From: Chionoecetes opilio
Lineage: Eukaryota > Arthropoda > Malacostraca > Decapoda > Majidae
Direction of reading: 5' to 3'
Length of the DNA stretch: 64,000 bases
Assembly: GCA_016584305.1 (NCBI GenBank)
Contig: JACEEZ010015331.1
Location: 1-64,000, forward strand
The notes under the pieces are model-generated. The model did not search any database. It saw only the letters and a list, made by a program, of their open reading frames with translations, and was not told the DNA's origin. Positions 9,401 through 22,301 of this stretch are shown here, in pieces; position 1 is the first letter of the stretch; every line of letters begins with the position of its first letter. A program made the position numbers and the translations under genes.

Positions 9401-11060
9401 TGCCCGTTATTCGGGAGAGATAGTATGAGAATTATTATCATATAATTCCCGGGTTATGTCTCGTAAGCAGTTCACTCTTTTAGATTCTGGGGTGACTCAT
9501 CGCCTTTCCTTCCTACGCGCCATTTTGTTTATCTTCTTTCCTTCCTTCCCCGCCATTTCTTTCTTCCTTCCTTCCAATCCCCCCCCCCCGACATGCCGGT
9601 TGCGAGTCAAAATTCGTGGAATAATTATTCCGCGATCAGTGATCACTAATGGATTCAAATCTTTTCATCCTCCCCCAACCATCCTATCAGATCAAGGAAC
9701 ACTCCTAGATTCTTAATGTCTTTCAAAATAGTCCCCATCGTTACAGATCACGTTCATAAATGGATGTCTTAGTAAAGTTATACGCTAAATTGAAAGTCTA
9801 CCAAGTTTCTAGGCTCACTTCCATACCCTCTCACTCCTGAATACGCGTTCGGACTTTTGACATGAAAAGTAAGCACACCCTTCTTGGATATTAGATTAAA
9901 CATATTAAATTCTTCTATATCAAAGTAACAGGTCTGTATTATAGGCAGCCTTTTCTTAGGTACACGAGTTTCATTATTTAATTAGTTATCTCGGGATTAT
10001 AAACTATTCATTTGAGGTCACGTCTAGACCATTCAAACAACTCCCCTTTTATGCCGAGGGCCCTGAGAAATCCGTGAGACGGCAGTCTCAACCCATCCTT
10101 CCCGTAGGTAAGTCGCCCGACGTTCGCTCCTGTTTCCCCCCCCCCCCCTTTCCTTGTTATCATATTGTTATCTATATTTCCAAATATGGGTATCGATGTT
10201 TAGGTTTCGCTAACGTAAAGGAGGCCTGCCCATCCTTATAAGTATTATTAACGAGTCTCAACCCATCCTTCCCGTAGAGAGAGAGGCTTCGACAGGGGTG
10301 TCCCGCGCCTTCCTCTCCAGGCCACATGGTCTTGTGAATCCACACACCAACTCATTACTCTCACATTTTCTTTCCTATATATATATATATATTCAATGTA
10401 TACCTATAGTGCTCAGTTGATACGGACATAGGTGGTAATTCTAAGAATGATTCATTGAGGAAGGTTTATGCTCAGTAGAGCTTAGCTTCATTTCACAGGG
10501 AGAATTTCCCCTATCAGGTTGTAAGGTTTCTTACATCCGATTAGAGTTTTTCCGGTGTTGGATTAACCCTTATATGTTGTATGTGATCTCAAACAAGAGA
10601 CATACTATTTCAGTATGAATAAATAGGATGATGTTTTCAAATATAGTTCTTGTGTTTATTATAAAAAAAAAACCCAGGTGATTATTCTGTGTTAGGACAG
10701 TAATTCCCCACACTTCCAAAAGAGTCAGCCTTGCTCGGTATAGTTCCACGTATCAATCACGACTACCAAGATAAATCTAATCTTAATATTATTCAAACGC
10801 GCACAGGGAGTAACCCAGAGAACTACTCGCCTGAGCTGGTGGCAGCCCCCCTTAACTCATACCCTGTTTCCTTTAACCTAAACCCCTACCCCTTCCCCTT
10901 TAAATACATCCCCCATTTCATTACTCTCCGCAGTGAGAAGTGTTCATACTATAATCACATAGTGAAGTCGTAAGACTAAGTTAAATCCTCCATTCAAGTT
11001 GTAATCAAATGAAAAATCATAATCAATTAATATCATTCAAGTAAGTTGACCAGTTATAAA
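9401..11060. other. Non-genic stretch
   Basis: No gene recognised. A short duplicated phrase, TCTCAACCCATCCTTCCCGT, occurs at about 10087 and 10256. An (AT)n run lies at about 10377-10392. Short ORFs here lack recognisable content. Confidence 0.5.
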
Positions 11061-11074
11061 CTCCCCATAGGAGT

Positions 11075-11200
11075 TTCTGGCAACACACTGGTAGTTTTGC
11101 GGTGGGATTTTTTTTGTATCGGTCATAAGATACAATAAGTTTAAAGATCCCAAAACCCACAAAACTTCTGGCAACACACTGGTGACTATAGCGGTGGGAT
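11075..11200. repeat. Imperfect tandem duplication, about 80-bp spacing
   Basis: TTCTGGCAACACACTGGT followed by GCGGTGGGAT occurs twice, at about 11083 and 11165. Confidence 0.6.
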
Positions 11201-11295
11201 ATTATTTCCTAAAAATAACAGCAACAGAATCTCACCTGGGAAAATAAATAGCAAGATAGTCAAATTTCAGTAAATTTTCATATAGTAATCGATCA

Positions 11296-11568
11296 TTATA
11301 GTAGGCTCATTAGATCTTCCCCCCTATAAACCAAACACCCTACACACATGAACCATGACCATGTGGCAGTGAGCTGTAAGAAGCAAGCCACCAAGCTCAG
11401 CCGCCGCCGCCCTTCGCCGCCGCCCTTCGCCGCCGCCGCCGCGCGCCTCAGCTCCGCGCCCTTCACCACTTCAGCCAGGCCGATTAGATTTGTTAAGGGG
11501 CCGTTCTCTCCCCGTGTTTTACATAGTACTTTGCAGGCTCCCAGTTTCATGTCTTTAGAGTAAAACAT
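11296..11568. other. GCC-repeat-rich island, coding status unclear
   Basis: A GC-rich patch in AT-rich DNA contains repeated GCCGCCGCCCTTCGCC units at about 11400-11450. Open frames of 71 and 90 codons run through it on the two strands, but both are low-complexity Ala/Arg/Pro. No domain recognised. A real but small exon cannot be excluded. Confidence 0.2.
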
Positions 11569-12559
11569 AATGTTTTGTATATGATTTTAAAGATCAATGT
11601 AATCTTTAAATATTTGTCAAGAGAAAAAAAGTTAATTTTCATTTTTTTCTTATTTAGATTTAGTGATGAAAATATTTTCGAAAAAGTTTTTTTTTAAGAA
11701 AAAAATATACATATGGAATAAAAAAGGGACAATTTTCTCTTGACAAAAGCTTAGATAAATAGGTGAAAAAGACAATACTTTTATATTTTTTGAAAATCCC
11801 CTGAAAAATAAGTGTTCTGGGATTTTTTTCTTTTAGCAAAGTAATATTTGTCAGAAATTAGCGTTGAAAAAAATAACTCGCTTTATCTCATAACTCAGTA
11901 AGTATAGATCCTAGGTGCATCAAAATTGGTACACTTCTTATGTACCTACTATTCATTTATATGTAAAAAGATTATTGCTCTATCTTTATAATCATGGAAA
12001 ATGAAGGATAAGATGTATATGCCTTTACCGTTACAAAAATAGAAAAATAGCCTTGGCGAGAGTCCCTTCAACTCCATGGGTTCTTTTCTTTGCTTCCCGT
12101 GCTCTTGAAATACTTGCCAACCTCTTCTTGAAAAATTCAGAACTCTTGCTCATCTCTAACTGATGATAATATGAGTAAAATCCAGGCAAAGACACAAAGG
12201 ATGAGGAGGAAGTCTTGTGTGTAGCTGATGTTCTGTGTACACATATTCTCTCATTAGGTGTCATTCTCTCATTAGGACTAAGAGAAAACGTTTTTGTGAA
12301 AGCATAGACTATTATAAAGTGCAAAAATTACTCTAAATTCATTCAAATCGCATTATGAAGATAAATTCCTGGGCATTAAAATGCCCAGCCATGTGAGAAG
12401 CTCCGATCGGCTGGCCATTTCAACTGTTAAAGAGACCGATTTTGATGCGCGTAGGACTTTTTTCATGGCAGATTTATCAAATTTAAGGTATGAATGAAAA
12501 GAAAATGCTAAAATACAAAATAATATTTTTTCAAAATATTTCACCTGAGAACGGCCCCG
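11569..12559. other. AT-rich non-genic stretch
   Basis: Long A and T runs, no recognisable gene. Minus-strand ORFs of 97 and 63 codons (12031-12324, 12353-12544) are AT-rich and unrecognised. Confidence 0.5.
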
Positions 12560-12780
12560 GTAAATTATATTTGGTTAGGTTAGGCTAGATTTGGTTAAGT
12601 TAGGTTAGATTTAGTTAGGTTAGGTTAGATTTGGTTAGGTTAGGTTAGATTTGGTTAGGTTAGGTTAGGTTAGATTTGATAAGGTTTGGTTAGATTTGGT
12701 TAGGTTAGGTTATCGGTGGGTCAAGCCCCCCGCTAGGTTAGGTAAAATTTGGCTAGGTTAGGTTAATTTTGGTTAGGCAA
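12560..12780. repeat. TTAGG-like interstitial minisatellite
   Basis: A 20-bp-like unit AGATTTGGTTAGGTTAGGTT repeats irregularly about ten times. GGTTAGGTTAGG words resemble the arthropod telomere repeat TTAGG, but the units are interrupted by AGATTTGG, so this is not a simple telomere tract. Further GGTTAGGTTAGG words occur at about 12998-13010 and, inverted, at about 62490-62525. Confidence 0.85.
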
Positions 12781-12849
12781 ATTTCTCTAGATATAAGGAA
12801 ATTACCCTAGATCTGGGGAATTTTACCCCCCTACACAACTCTTAAATTA

Positions 12850-13105
12850 CTTGTTTCCGACGCATAATTTGTTCCCCTCCCGAAAACCAGCAAGTCCCAA
12901 AACTTGTTTGGGGGAAGTTGGAGAGTTTAGGCAAACACTAGAAATTTACCATTATTTGTTGGAGTCTCGCTAGGAGGTTATTAGTGCGGTTATATAGGTT
13001 AGGTTAGGTTATAGTGAGGCTAGATTAAAGTAATATTAAACATATTGTATTTTTGAGGGGTCCAGGAGGGTTGTTTGGGGGGAAGGGGGAGATGAAAGGG
13101 GCATC
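12850..13105. repeat. 256-bp dispersed repeat, inverted relative to 25838-26093
   Basis: From TTGTTTCCGACGCATAATTT to GATGAAAGGGGCATC the sequence is the near-perfect reverse complement of 25838-26093. It contains a GGTTAGGTTAGGTTAT word and no ORF of note. Confidence 0.9.
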
Positions 13106-13987
13106 TCTCGCCTACTTTATAATTACGTTTTAGAAGTATCTGAAGGGATCTGTGAAGGTCTGAAGGAAAAAAACCACTAATAAAGGCGGGAAAGGACTCT
13201 AGAATTTTACCCAATGTTTTGCTTGCGCTTTCATTGCACCCAAATGCAACGCAAGTATTCGGTATTCCTGAACACACACGGAGCGACGCTCGTGACTCTG
13301 CACGAGAGCTATACTGAATGAGTGGGCATGTGTTGATGTGTAGGTCAGTTATTCTCCACGGGAATCCTCTGCCCTACGAAGGGGCCTCAGCTCTGGCCAA
13401 TGTATTAAAACAGCAAAATGGGCATCGTATCATGTTGTCAACAAGTCCGACCCTCCCCGTGATAAGAAGAGCGTTTTATTGTGCAGGTCAGCATCAGAGG
13501 TCAGCAAATCCTCTTCTTCCTATTCAGGTTACACCTTTCCTAGTTCCTCATGTTTGGGATGATAACATGAATTCCAACAAAGTAATCGCCCACACCTGGA
13601 AGGCCTAAATGTGATGATATCACAATGTTGTGACATTATTTCACTCCTCATCATAAGAATAGGTAACAGGAAATAAATATATGTGTGCCTTTTGGAATTG
13701 GCCCATCTCCCTCATCCCACAACAAGATGGCTGACTGACAGACAGTTCACTGGCTTCAACCGTGGCCACCGAGAGAGACACGCTTCAACCCGCGCGGCTC
13801 CACTCTCCACCCATGACTACCCCATGACGACACCGGCACGAGCAATGGTTTTCTCACTCCTCCCGCTCCAGTACCCTTATTTTCCTTCCACCATACCCAC
13901 GCCTCATTTCGTCACTCCCTCCCAACCACCACCATTCACCCTCATAACCCTCATTCACCATCATGGCTCACCACTGCTATAGGCACA
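13106..13987. other. Non-genic stretch
   Basis: No recognised gene or repeat. Two plus-strand frames of 96 and 99 codons (13318-13608 and 13683-13982) have no recognisable domain. Confidence 0.4.
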
Positions 13988-14008
13988 TATCTATAATAAT
14001 ATAAGCGA

Positions 14009-14058
<50 letters not shown>

Positions 14059-14704
14059 GCGATAGGTGCCGCCCCCCGTGCCCCAATCCCATCATATGGC
14101 ACAGTTTTGGAACCAGCTCGACCAGGGGCAACTTTTAAGCCCACTTATGAGATGATTCGATCACCTTTTTTTTTTTTTTTTTTTAGCAGCATATTACCGA
14201 GAATTGTGAGAAAAAAATGTGGGTTGCGAGAATTGAGGAAACCTTGATGTAGGGTGATGGGTAAAGGGTGAGTGAATGGGTGGGGTGATGGGTAATGGGT
14301 GTGGGGTGATGGTTGAGTGAATGGGTGGGGCGTGATGGGTGATGGGTGAGGGAATAGGTGGGAGGTGATGGGTAATGGGTGAGTGAATGGGTGTGTGGTG
14401 ATGGGTAATGGGTGAGTGAATGGGGGGGGGGGTGATGGGTAATGGGTGAGTGAATGAGTGGGGGGTGATGGGTAAGGCGTTAATACATACATTTCTACAT
14501 CCATGATTTCAGGAAAGTTAGAAGGGGCTATCTGGAGAGTCTGTGTTTGGTGGGCCGAAGGTCCACCAAACACACTCTCCAGAAAGCTGTGTTTGGTGGG
14601 CCGAAGGCCCACCAAACACAGGTGGTGGGCCAAAGGCCCACCAATAGCCCTCCGCAGGAGCTAGCCAAAAAGTCCGCCCGGAGGGCGGCTTTGCGGCTAG
14701 TGTA
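13988..14704 (-). mobile_element. Composite repeat, compact complete copy (717 bp)
   Basis: Inverted copy running from TCTATAATAATATAAGCGAA on the left to GGCGGCTTTGCGGCTAGT on the right. In its own 5'-3' direction it has: a subterminal hairpin array (14640-14704 and 14545-14640), a 65-70-bp conserved module (14476-14548), a minisatellite of about 25-35 bp built from ACCCATTCACTCACCCATTA-like units (14230-14475), the CTCGCAACCC / A-run / AGTGATCG block, and a (CA)n end. It lacks the nested TIR element seen in the 55-kb copy, so it shows the empty site (GGTTTCCTCAATTCTCGCAA on its own strand). No coding capacity; class not assigned. Confidence 0.8.
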
Positions 14705-15860
14705 TAATAAACCTCCTTTACTTACCTCACACGGTGGTATTCCCGCCAGACTGGAAACACGGGTAGCAATCGTAATAGTCACAGATCACACACGTACACT
14801 CGCTTATTAATACAAACTGCACTCGAGTGTCGTCTGCTTCGCCGCGCAGGATGGAAGTGAAGTCGCCGCCGCCGCGCATGTACGTACGTACCTCTTACTG
14901 GCCCCGTCCTGCTCTTGGTTTTATGATAGATTCCTTCACTAATATCCAGCCGTCTGGTATTATAGTCAAGTATTTTTCAAGTATAATATTATAAGGAGTA
15001 CATCCATGCAGCACGTGAAAGAAAACGGACATTTATTATTGCTAGAAACACGAAATAATACCCAAGCTAAGATTAGCCTTTTTTTATAGGATATTAATTT
15101 TCCACGGTGTGTTATTTTGGCGCGTGAGCCAGTTTGTTTGTTATTACCACACTTGTAGACCACTTGGCTTGTGTGATATCCCGGTGGCTGTTATAAGTAA
15201 GGTGGTATTATTAGGCGAGTGTTCCTCAGGGCAAGATTTTTGGTTATGGCGCTATCTCTTTATAAATCACTGGATAAAAAGACCTCTAATTAATATGCTA
15301 GTTACAGTAGAAAACGTCGGTTCTTAGTTTGGCTCTCCGCGCATCATCCAATCATTGGCTCTCATCCCACCCTACCTTGTTATTCTCCCTTACAAGGTGG
15401 CTGGCAGTCGCTGCTGCTGTGATATAAGGAACATTTCTTTCCCTTCTTGTAGGCTGGTGTCTGGTCAGGGTTAAGCCCCCTTCACACATTCCATAATGGA
15501 ACCACGAACGCGCCAACAATGCAATGCGCAGCGCCGTCATGGTCCTGATTATGGGTCCATCGTGACCGAACGTGACTCGTGACTCGTGACTCGCTCGGCC
15601 GAGGCCACGAAAAGTTAGCGCGTGCACTAAAAAATCGGGAAGCTCCCCAATTTTTGTACCCAACGCAGCGCTATCGTAAGTCTATCGTGACGCTATCGTT
15701 ATCTATGTAGCAGCTTCGTGACACTATCGTGATCGTCGTATGTCTATCGTGAGTCGTGACGATAAGAAATCGTTACGCGCGCCTTCATCCCTACCTTCCT
15801 CCCCTTTTTTGCACCCTCTTCCGCCTTCTCCCCCCTTTCTCATTCACCTCCACCCACCCT
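14705..15860. other. Non-genic stretch
   Basis: No gene recognised. 15560-15770 is rich in GTGACTCGTGACTC and CTATCGTGA words, a loose low-order repeat. The 103-codon minus frame at 15352-15663 looks like translated mobile-element noncoding DNA. Confidence 0.4.
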
Positions 15861-16047
15861 CGACTCCCTTCCCCCTACTCCCACCACCATGTGGTGACAC
15901 TCCCCCCTCGACTCCCTTCCCCCTACTCCCACCACCATGTGGTGACACTCCCCCCTCGACTCCCTTCCCCCTACTCCCACCACCATGTGGTGACACTCCC
16001 CCCTCGACTCCCTTCCCCCTACTCCCAGCACCACGTTGTGATGGAGT
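15861..16047. repeat. 48-bp minisatellite, about 4 units
   Basis: Unit CGACTCCCTTCCCCCTACTC...CACCACCATGTGGTGACACT, with starts at 15861, 15909, 15957 and 16005. The first three units are almost identical; the fourth ends in a variant. Confidence 0.9.
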
Positions 16048-16619
16048 AGGGGGTAGGGGGGTGATACCACCCAGCCCCGTTTAACCATTCACATCGCCAC
16101 CAACCCCATAACAAAGCCTTCTCCAAGCGTCCCCCCCCCCCGTTTCCCCACCAACCCCAACACCCTCTTCCTTATTACAACCCCCTTCCCCCCGTTTCCC
16201 CCCATTATCCATCACCAAAACACCCACCCCTGTTTATCCCACCTTCATCTCTACCCCCCTTCCTTTTCCATCACCATGGCAACCCCCGCCCACGAGNACC
16301 CCCCCCCCATTTTCACCCCATCACCCACACCATTACCCTCACCCCCCATTCATCACCCATTACCATCACCCTACATCAAGGTTTCCTCAATTCTCGCAAC
16401 CCACTTTTTTCACAATTCTCGCTAATAGGCTGCTAAAAAAAAAGAGAAAAAAGTGATCGGATCATCTCATAAATGGGCTTAAACCCTTCCCCTGCTCGAA
16501 CCGGTTCCAAAACTGTGCCATATGAGGGGATTCCGCCACAGGGGGCGGCACCTGGAGCGGACACACACACACACAGACGGACAAACAGACAGACACACTT
16601 TCGCTTATATTATTATAGA
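16048..16619 (+). mobile_element. Composite repeat, 5'-truncated copy
   Basis: CCCATTACC-type C-rich units, then CTACATCAAGGTTTCCTCAA and CTCGCAACCC (empty site, no nested TIR element), A-run, AAGTGATCGGATC, (CA)n and the terminal TTCGCTTATATTATTATAGA. The left hairpin end is missing. An N at 16297 marks an unresolved base inside the C-rich tract. Confidence 0.75.
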
Positions 16620-17010
16620 TATTTTATACTATATATAGTATATTAGGCTGAAATAATACACTATATATAAATATATATTATATATTATATATTATATATA
16701 TATATATTATATAATTTTATTATATATATATATAATATATAATTATATACTATATATATATAGCCTATACAGTATATGAAAACTATGGTGCCCCTCGTTT
16801 TTGCACCCCTTGTTCCGCCACTGTTAATCGGTGAGGTTAGGTTAATTAATAAGCTTCTTGGGTAGGCGGTGAGATTAGGTTAATGGTGAGATGAGATCAT
16901 TAGATGAGGTTAATGGTGAAAACCCTGTTTGGGGTGGGCTGGGTGGACTAGATATGGTTTCTGTGTGTTTTTGAGTGGACTAGATATGGTTTCTAGTTTA
17001 TGGTTTCTAT
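16390..17010. repeat. Segmental duplicate of 56713-57332 (direct)
   Basis: Near-identical sequence from CTCGCAACCCACTTTTTTCA to GGACTAGATATGGTT, including the composite repeat's right end and about 390 bp of non-repeat flank (GGTGCCCCTCGTT, TTCCGCCACTGTTAATCGG, TAGGTTAATTAATAAGC). The copies differ mainly in the length of the central (AT)n, 16660-16760 here. Confidence 0.9.
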
Positions 17011-17204
17011 CCTAGCTGGGATATTATTTGATGAGGTTAGTACGTTGCTTTACTCGTAAATCACTTTGGATATTGTCTCTTCACCAGAAAACCCTGCCTA
17101 CCAGCAGCCCCAAGCTTGCTGGGGGAGAGGGATATCTTAAAAAAAAAAAAAAGAGAAAAAAAGGTAAATTTCCAGATGAACACTACTTCCTTTGGTGGAC
17201 GAAA

Positions 17205-17425
17205 CTTTTTTTTCTGGTGAGTTTTTATATGTTTTGAATTAATCTGCTAACCAGTTATGTCGCAAATAACTTTTTTGTGATTTGGAACAAAAATAACAAA
17301 AAACTAATTGAACCCAACCGAACCTATACCTAACCTAACTATATATATATATAAATGATTTGCGATAGAAACGGTTAGCAGATTAATTATAAACATATCA
17401 AAACTCACCAGAAAAAAAAAAGGTT
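17205..17425. mobile_element. Foldback/MITE of about 220 bp
   Basis: The left arm CTGGTGAGTTTTTATATGTT..TTAATCTGCTAACC and right arm GGTTAGCAGATTAAT..CAAAACTCACCAG are long inverted repeats of about 60 bp around a short centre with CCTAACCTAAC. No ORF. Confidence 0.75.
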
Positions 17426-17548
17426 CGTTATTCACGATAATATCACATTATGATGTGTGTGTGGAGGATGAAAAGGGAGAAGGAAGAGGAGGGAGAAAAA
17501 ATAATAGAAGAAAACATAATAGAAGGAAAAAAAGGAGACAGGGGGAGA

Positions 17549-18997
<1,449 letters not shown>

Positions 18998-19220
18998 GGG
19001 CGCCATCTTGGTGCCAAGGTCTCCTCGTTCACCCAAGACCCGGGGAAGTTCTCAAGGCATTACCCCGCAGTATATCATGTTATACATGTATAAAGGATAG
19101 ACTGTTATCTTCGGAAATGTTTGTTCTATAAGATTATCACATAAAACATAGTAAAACACATTAAATAAAGGTCATTATGAGACTCTGAAGAAATATGATG
19201 AACTTAACATTCATAGACTG
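18998..19220. repeat. Dispersed repeat, inverted copy of 57968-58190
   Basis: From GGCGCCATCTTGGTGCCAAG through GATAGACTGTTATCTTCGG to GATGAACTTAACATTC, the sequence is the near-perfect reverse complement of 57968-58190. No ORF. Confidence 0.85.
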
Positions 19221-19309
19221 CAGGCTCCGATGTAGATCGCACGCTATAGTAGCACCGATTATGGAATGTGTGAAGGGAGCTTTATCCGCTGTTACTGGTA
19301 GGCTACATG

Positions 19310-19404
19310 CAGTGGCGTACCGAGGGGGGGGGGGGATGCGGCCATGGCCCTCCTTTTCCAAAGAAAAAATAATAATAAATATATATATATATATATATAT
19401 ATAC

Positions 19405-19473
<69 letters not shown>

Positions 19474-19509
19474 CCCCCCCCCCTTTTCAATTTTCTGGGT
19501 ACACCACTG
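19310..19509. mobile_element. hAT-like MITE (200 bp) with (AT)n core
   Basis: Ends CAGTGGCGTACC and GGGTACACCACTG are inverted repeats, flanked by GCTACATG (19302-19309) and GGTACATG (19510-19517), an 8-bp duplication with one mismatch. The interior is largely (TA)n (about 19379-19470). An 8-bp duplication and CAGTG start fit hAT-type elements. Confidence 0.7.
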
Positions 19510-19667
19510 GGTACATGTAACCCAGTACAACCAGCCGCATGGTTAGATCGTCGGCGACTAGACTCACTAAAGGCCCGTTCACATATTCAGGACTAGCGTC
19601 GGCGACCGGTCACGACTTGCTGAGTCATTCAGTCGGTGCCGACAGACTGCAGTCGGTGTCTGGACGA

Positions 19668-19760
19668 TTCGAGCGAATACCTTTTCGAGCGTAGGACGAT
19701 TCGAGCGAATACTTTTTCGAGCGGAAGACGATTCGAGCGAATACTTTTTCGAGCGGAGGA
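19668..19760. repeat. GATTCGAGCGAAT minisatellite, about 31-bp unit
   Basis: Three units of ACGATTCGAGCGAATACTTT plus TTCGAGCGGA. The reverse-complement form makes up the array at 22060-22235. Confidence 0.85.
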
Positions 19761-20728
19761 CCAAACTTAGTTTTCCTGAATAGTTTTGATGTGTATGGAA
19801 TGAATCTGGCACTTGTTTTTGTCGAAAAAATATTTTTGTTTACAGGTGTGGGGGGATCCCCTCCCCGCAAACCTTGCTCCGCTTCTCACTGCCGTAGTAT
19901 TGATTTTTTCTTTCTTGACATCATCTGTTACTAAACCGAACCCCACCTCTAACCTCCTGACGTAACCTAGTCTCATTTAACCTAACTTAACCGTTTCTGG
20001 CTGAATAACGGTAGATTTATACGTTATAATAGACGTTATAATGCACTCACTTTTTCTTTTAATCAACGTTCACACAAACACACACACACACACACACAAA
20101 GGCGTGTCAGCTAGGCGTCCTGTTTCTATAAATACTACCGGCAGGACATTCCAGGTAGAGGGGAGTGAGGTCAGGTCAGGTTCCCCGCGTGTTATCCCCT
20201 TCCCACCTGCCATGACTTACAAGGAGGGGCAGCTAGTCTCCTCACCTACGTAAATTTTACTTATATTGTTTTCATTATTATTGATGTTTTAATTACTATC
20301 TCTTTAAATTACTGCCATAGCTACTATTTAATTGTTATTAATTATAATCATATAGCCAGTAATAGTACAGGAAGCTACCACGTGTAGGTCTCACGGCCTC
20401 GTGTAGCTTCCTCTGCACGCACACGCACACGCAAGCACGCGCAACACACACACCTACGCGCACACACGCGCATACGCACACGCAACACACACACACACAC
20501 ACACCTACACCCTAGGTAAAGAGACAGTCTCTTTATCTTGCCTACACCTACACACACACACACCTACACGCACGCACGCACACACACACACAAATGTTTC
20601 TCGACGTTTCCCATTCTGGATGGGAAATAAATAAACCTTAACGCCCAATCAAAATGTTTGCTAACAGTTTGGAAACAATGTTTCCAAACAAAATGTCTTA
20701 GTGTGGACGGGACAGAGGAAGGTGGGGG
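19761..20728. other. Non-genic stretch with CA/CACG arrays
   Basis: Irregular CA- and CGCA-rich tracts at about 20077-20097 and 20415-20592. No gene recognised. Confidence 0.5.
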
Positions 20729-21184
20729 GTGCCGTCAGGACATTCCAGGTAGGTGGGGAGGCGGTAGCGGAGTGGTTAGCGTCTCCGACTGGCGTTCTCG
20801 GTGACCCGAGTTCGATCCCCGAAGAAAACCAAAACCTTTCTGCACCGTGATGTCGAGTGGCCTAAGAACACCCACATGCCCTACCCATCAACTCTACTTT
20901 CGATTGCGAGTGCATCGGAGGACACAGGGGGGCGGCATGAGCCTCTAATCACAGGCGTCACTACAAGAATCCTGCCTGCGCCACCACGGGCGAGGACCAA
21001 CCATCAGAGCCCTCAAGTGAACCTCCAGAGCCTACCATCCGAGCCCTGGGTCACCACTGCCTACAGGCGCTATAGGCACAAATGTAAACTGAGGTCAGGT
21101 CAGGTACCCTCTGCGTGTGTGTGTGAGTGTGTGGATTACCTGACGTGACCTCACTACCCTCTAAATGGAATGTCCTGACGGCAC
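20729..21184. mobile_element. Small TIR element holding a SINE
   Basis: The inverted repeat GTGCCGTCAGGACATTCCA (20729-20747) pairs exactly with TGGAATGTCCTGACGGCAC (21166-21184). Nearly all the interior is the SINE at 20757-21095, so this looks like a MITE disrupted by a SINE. Confidence 0.65.
20757..21095 (+). repeat. tRNA-headed SINE, copy 1
   Basis: The head has an A-box-like TAGCGGAGTGG (20765-20775) and a B-box GTTCGATCC (20810-20818), about 45 bp apart as in an RNA polymerase III promoter. The body carries GTCGAGTGGCCTAAGAACAC, ATGAGCCTCTAATCACAGGC and GCGCCACCACGGGCGAGG. The same body occurs at 24081-24438 and, corrupted, at 27165-27500 and 30785-31170. It is not a functional tRNA gene: no intact acceptor stem is evident. 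Confidence 0.85.
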
Positions 21185-22059
21185 CAAGGGCAGGTTTGCC
21201 AGGGCCGCGGTTTACCAGGCTCTTTTTAGAAATGGTTGGGGGGGAAAAACGATGGTTGGCGGTTTTGGGCCTGTTTTTACTTCGTTGCGGATTTTTGGGT
21301 TGATTGTCTTCGAAAGCACATGGCACATTTGCACCCGTTCATGATAATCCTCAAGGAGGATTATCACAATAATTATCGTCAAGGAGGATTATCACAACTG
21401 GACTTTGACCTGATTAGGACCTCAGCCGTGACCTCTCACGGAAGTCACATCCTACTGACAGCCCCTAGGGATGATTAATTATATTGACCTGGGTCATCCC
21501 ACACCTTCATTTACACCTTCAAGGCCCACCCTCTATTCAGCCTCTCTCTAACTTCAAAGTCTATAAGGAAAGAGACTCAGAGAGAATGTCAGACACAGTT
21601 TACTCTCTACTACAGCTGCCGTGATCAGAGGAGGATATAAAATAGTTTAGAGAAAATAAAGAGTTTAGAAAATACATGACATGTCCGTGCATTCATGCAT
21701 AGATATAGCACGTACTGGTGTAATGAGTTTAACCCACAGAGGAATTGATGTCACTTTTTACAAAGGACATATATTCCAATGCTGATGATCAAGAGTATGT
21801 TGATATATCTGATATATAAATATTCAGAAAAAAACACAGGGGCTGCACAGGGAGGCCAAGATAGTCACTCTGGAGACCCAGCTTGTTGCCCAGAACAAGC
21901 TATCCAGATCAACACGAAAAGTATACAAGTCCAGGCAAAGCTTGATAAGCTGTGGCAACGCTACAAAAACAAAGATATATCAACTGGCCACCTACTCCGT
22001 GCCTGCAGTAGAATATATGCCCTTCAGACACATAATGATGCGACCTGTATAAGAATAGC
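21185..22059. other. Non-genic stretch
   Basis: No gene recognised. A corrupted second copy of this segment lies at about 27600-28515. The 183-codon plus frame at 21779-22330 gains its length from the GCTCGAA minisatellite and is not credible as a gene. Confidence 0.5.
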
Positions 22060-22235
22060 CATTCGCTCGAATGGTCCTCCGCTCGAAAATTCATTCGCTC
22101 GAATCGTCTTTCGCTCGAAAAGTAATTCGCTCGAATCGTCTTTCGCTCTAAAAGTAATTCGCTCGAATCGTCTTTCGCTCGAAAAGTCATTCGCTCGAAT
22201 CGTCTTTCGCTCGAAAAGTCATTCGCTCGAAAGGT
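22060..22235. repeat. ATTCGCTCGAATCGTCTTTC minisatellite
   Basis: About five 37-bp units of ATTCGCTCGAATCGTCTTTC plus GCTCGAAAAGTA. Reverse-complement relative of 19668-19760. Confidence 0.85.
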
Positions 22236-22301
22236 CGTGTAGCCCTGCAGCCGATTTTGAGGGGGCTGAAGCTCCAAAATCGGCGTGGTTAACTCGGGTT
22301 G

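Noticed and set aside
12560..12780. True telomere
   Set aside because: TTAGG words are interrupted by AGATTTGG and lie within ordinary sequence on both sides.
15352..15663. 103-codon minus-strand frame
   Set aside because: GTGACTCGTGACTC-type repeats and no domain; likely noncoding repeat.
15840..16088. Pro- and Gly-rich frames of 82-114 codons
   Set aside because: Translations of the 48-bp minisatellite (multiple of three, so frames stay open).
20765..20820. tRNA gene
   Set aside because: A- and B-box present, but the body is a repeated SINE and no intact acceptor stem is visible.
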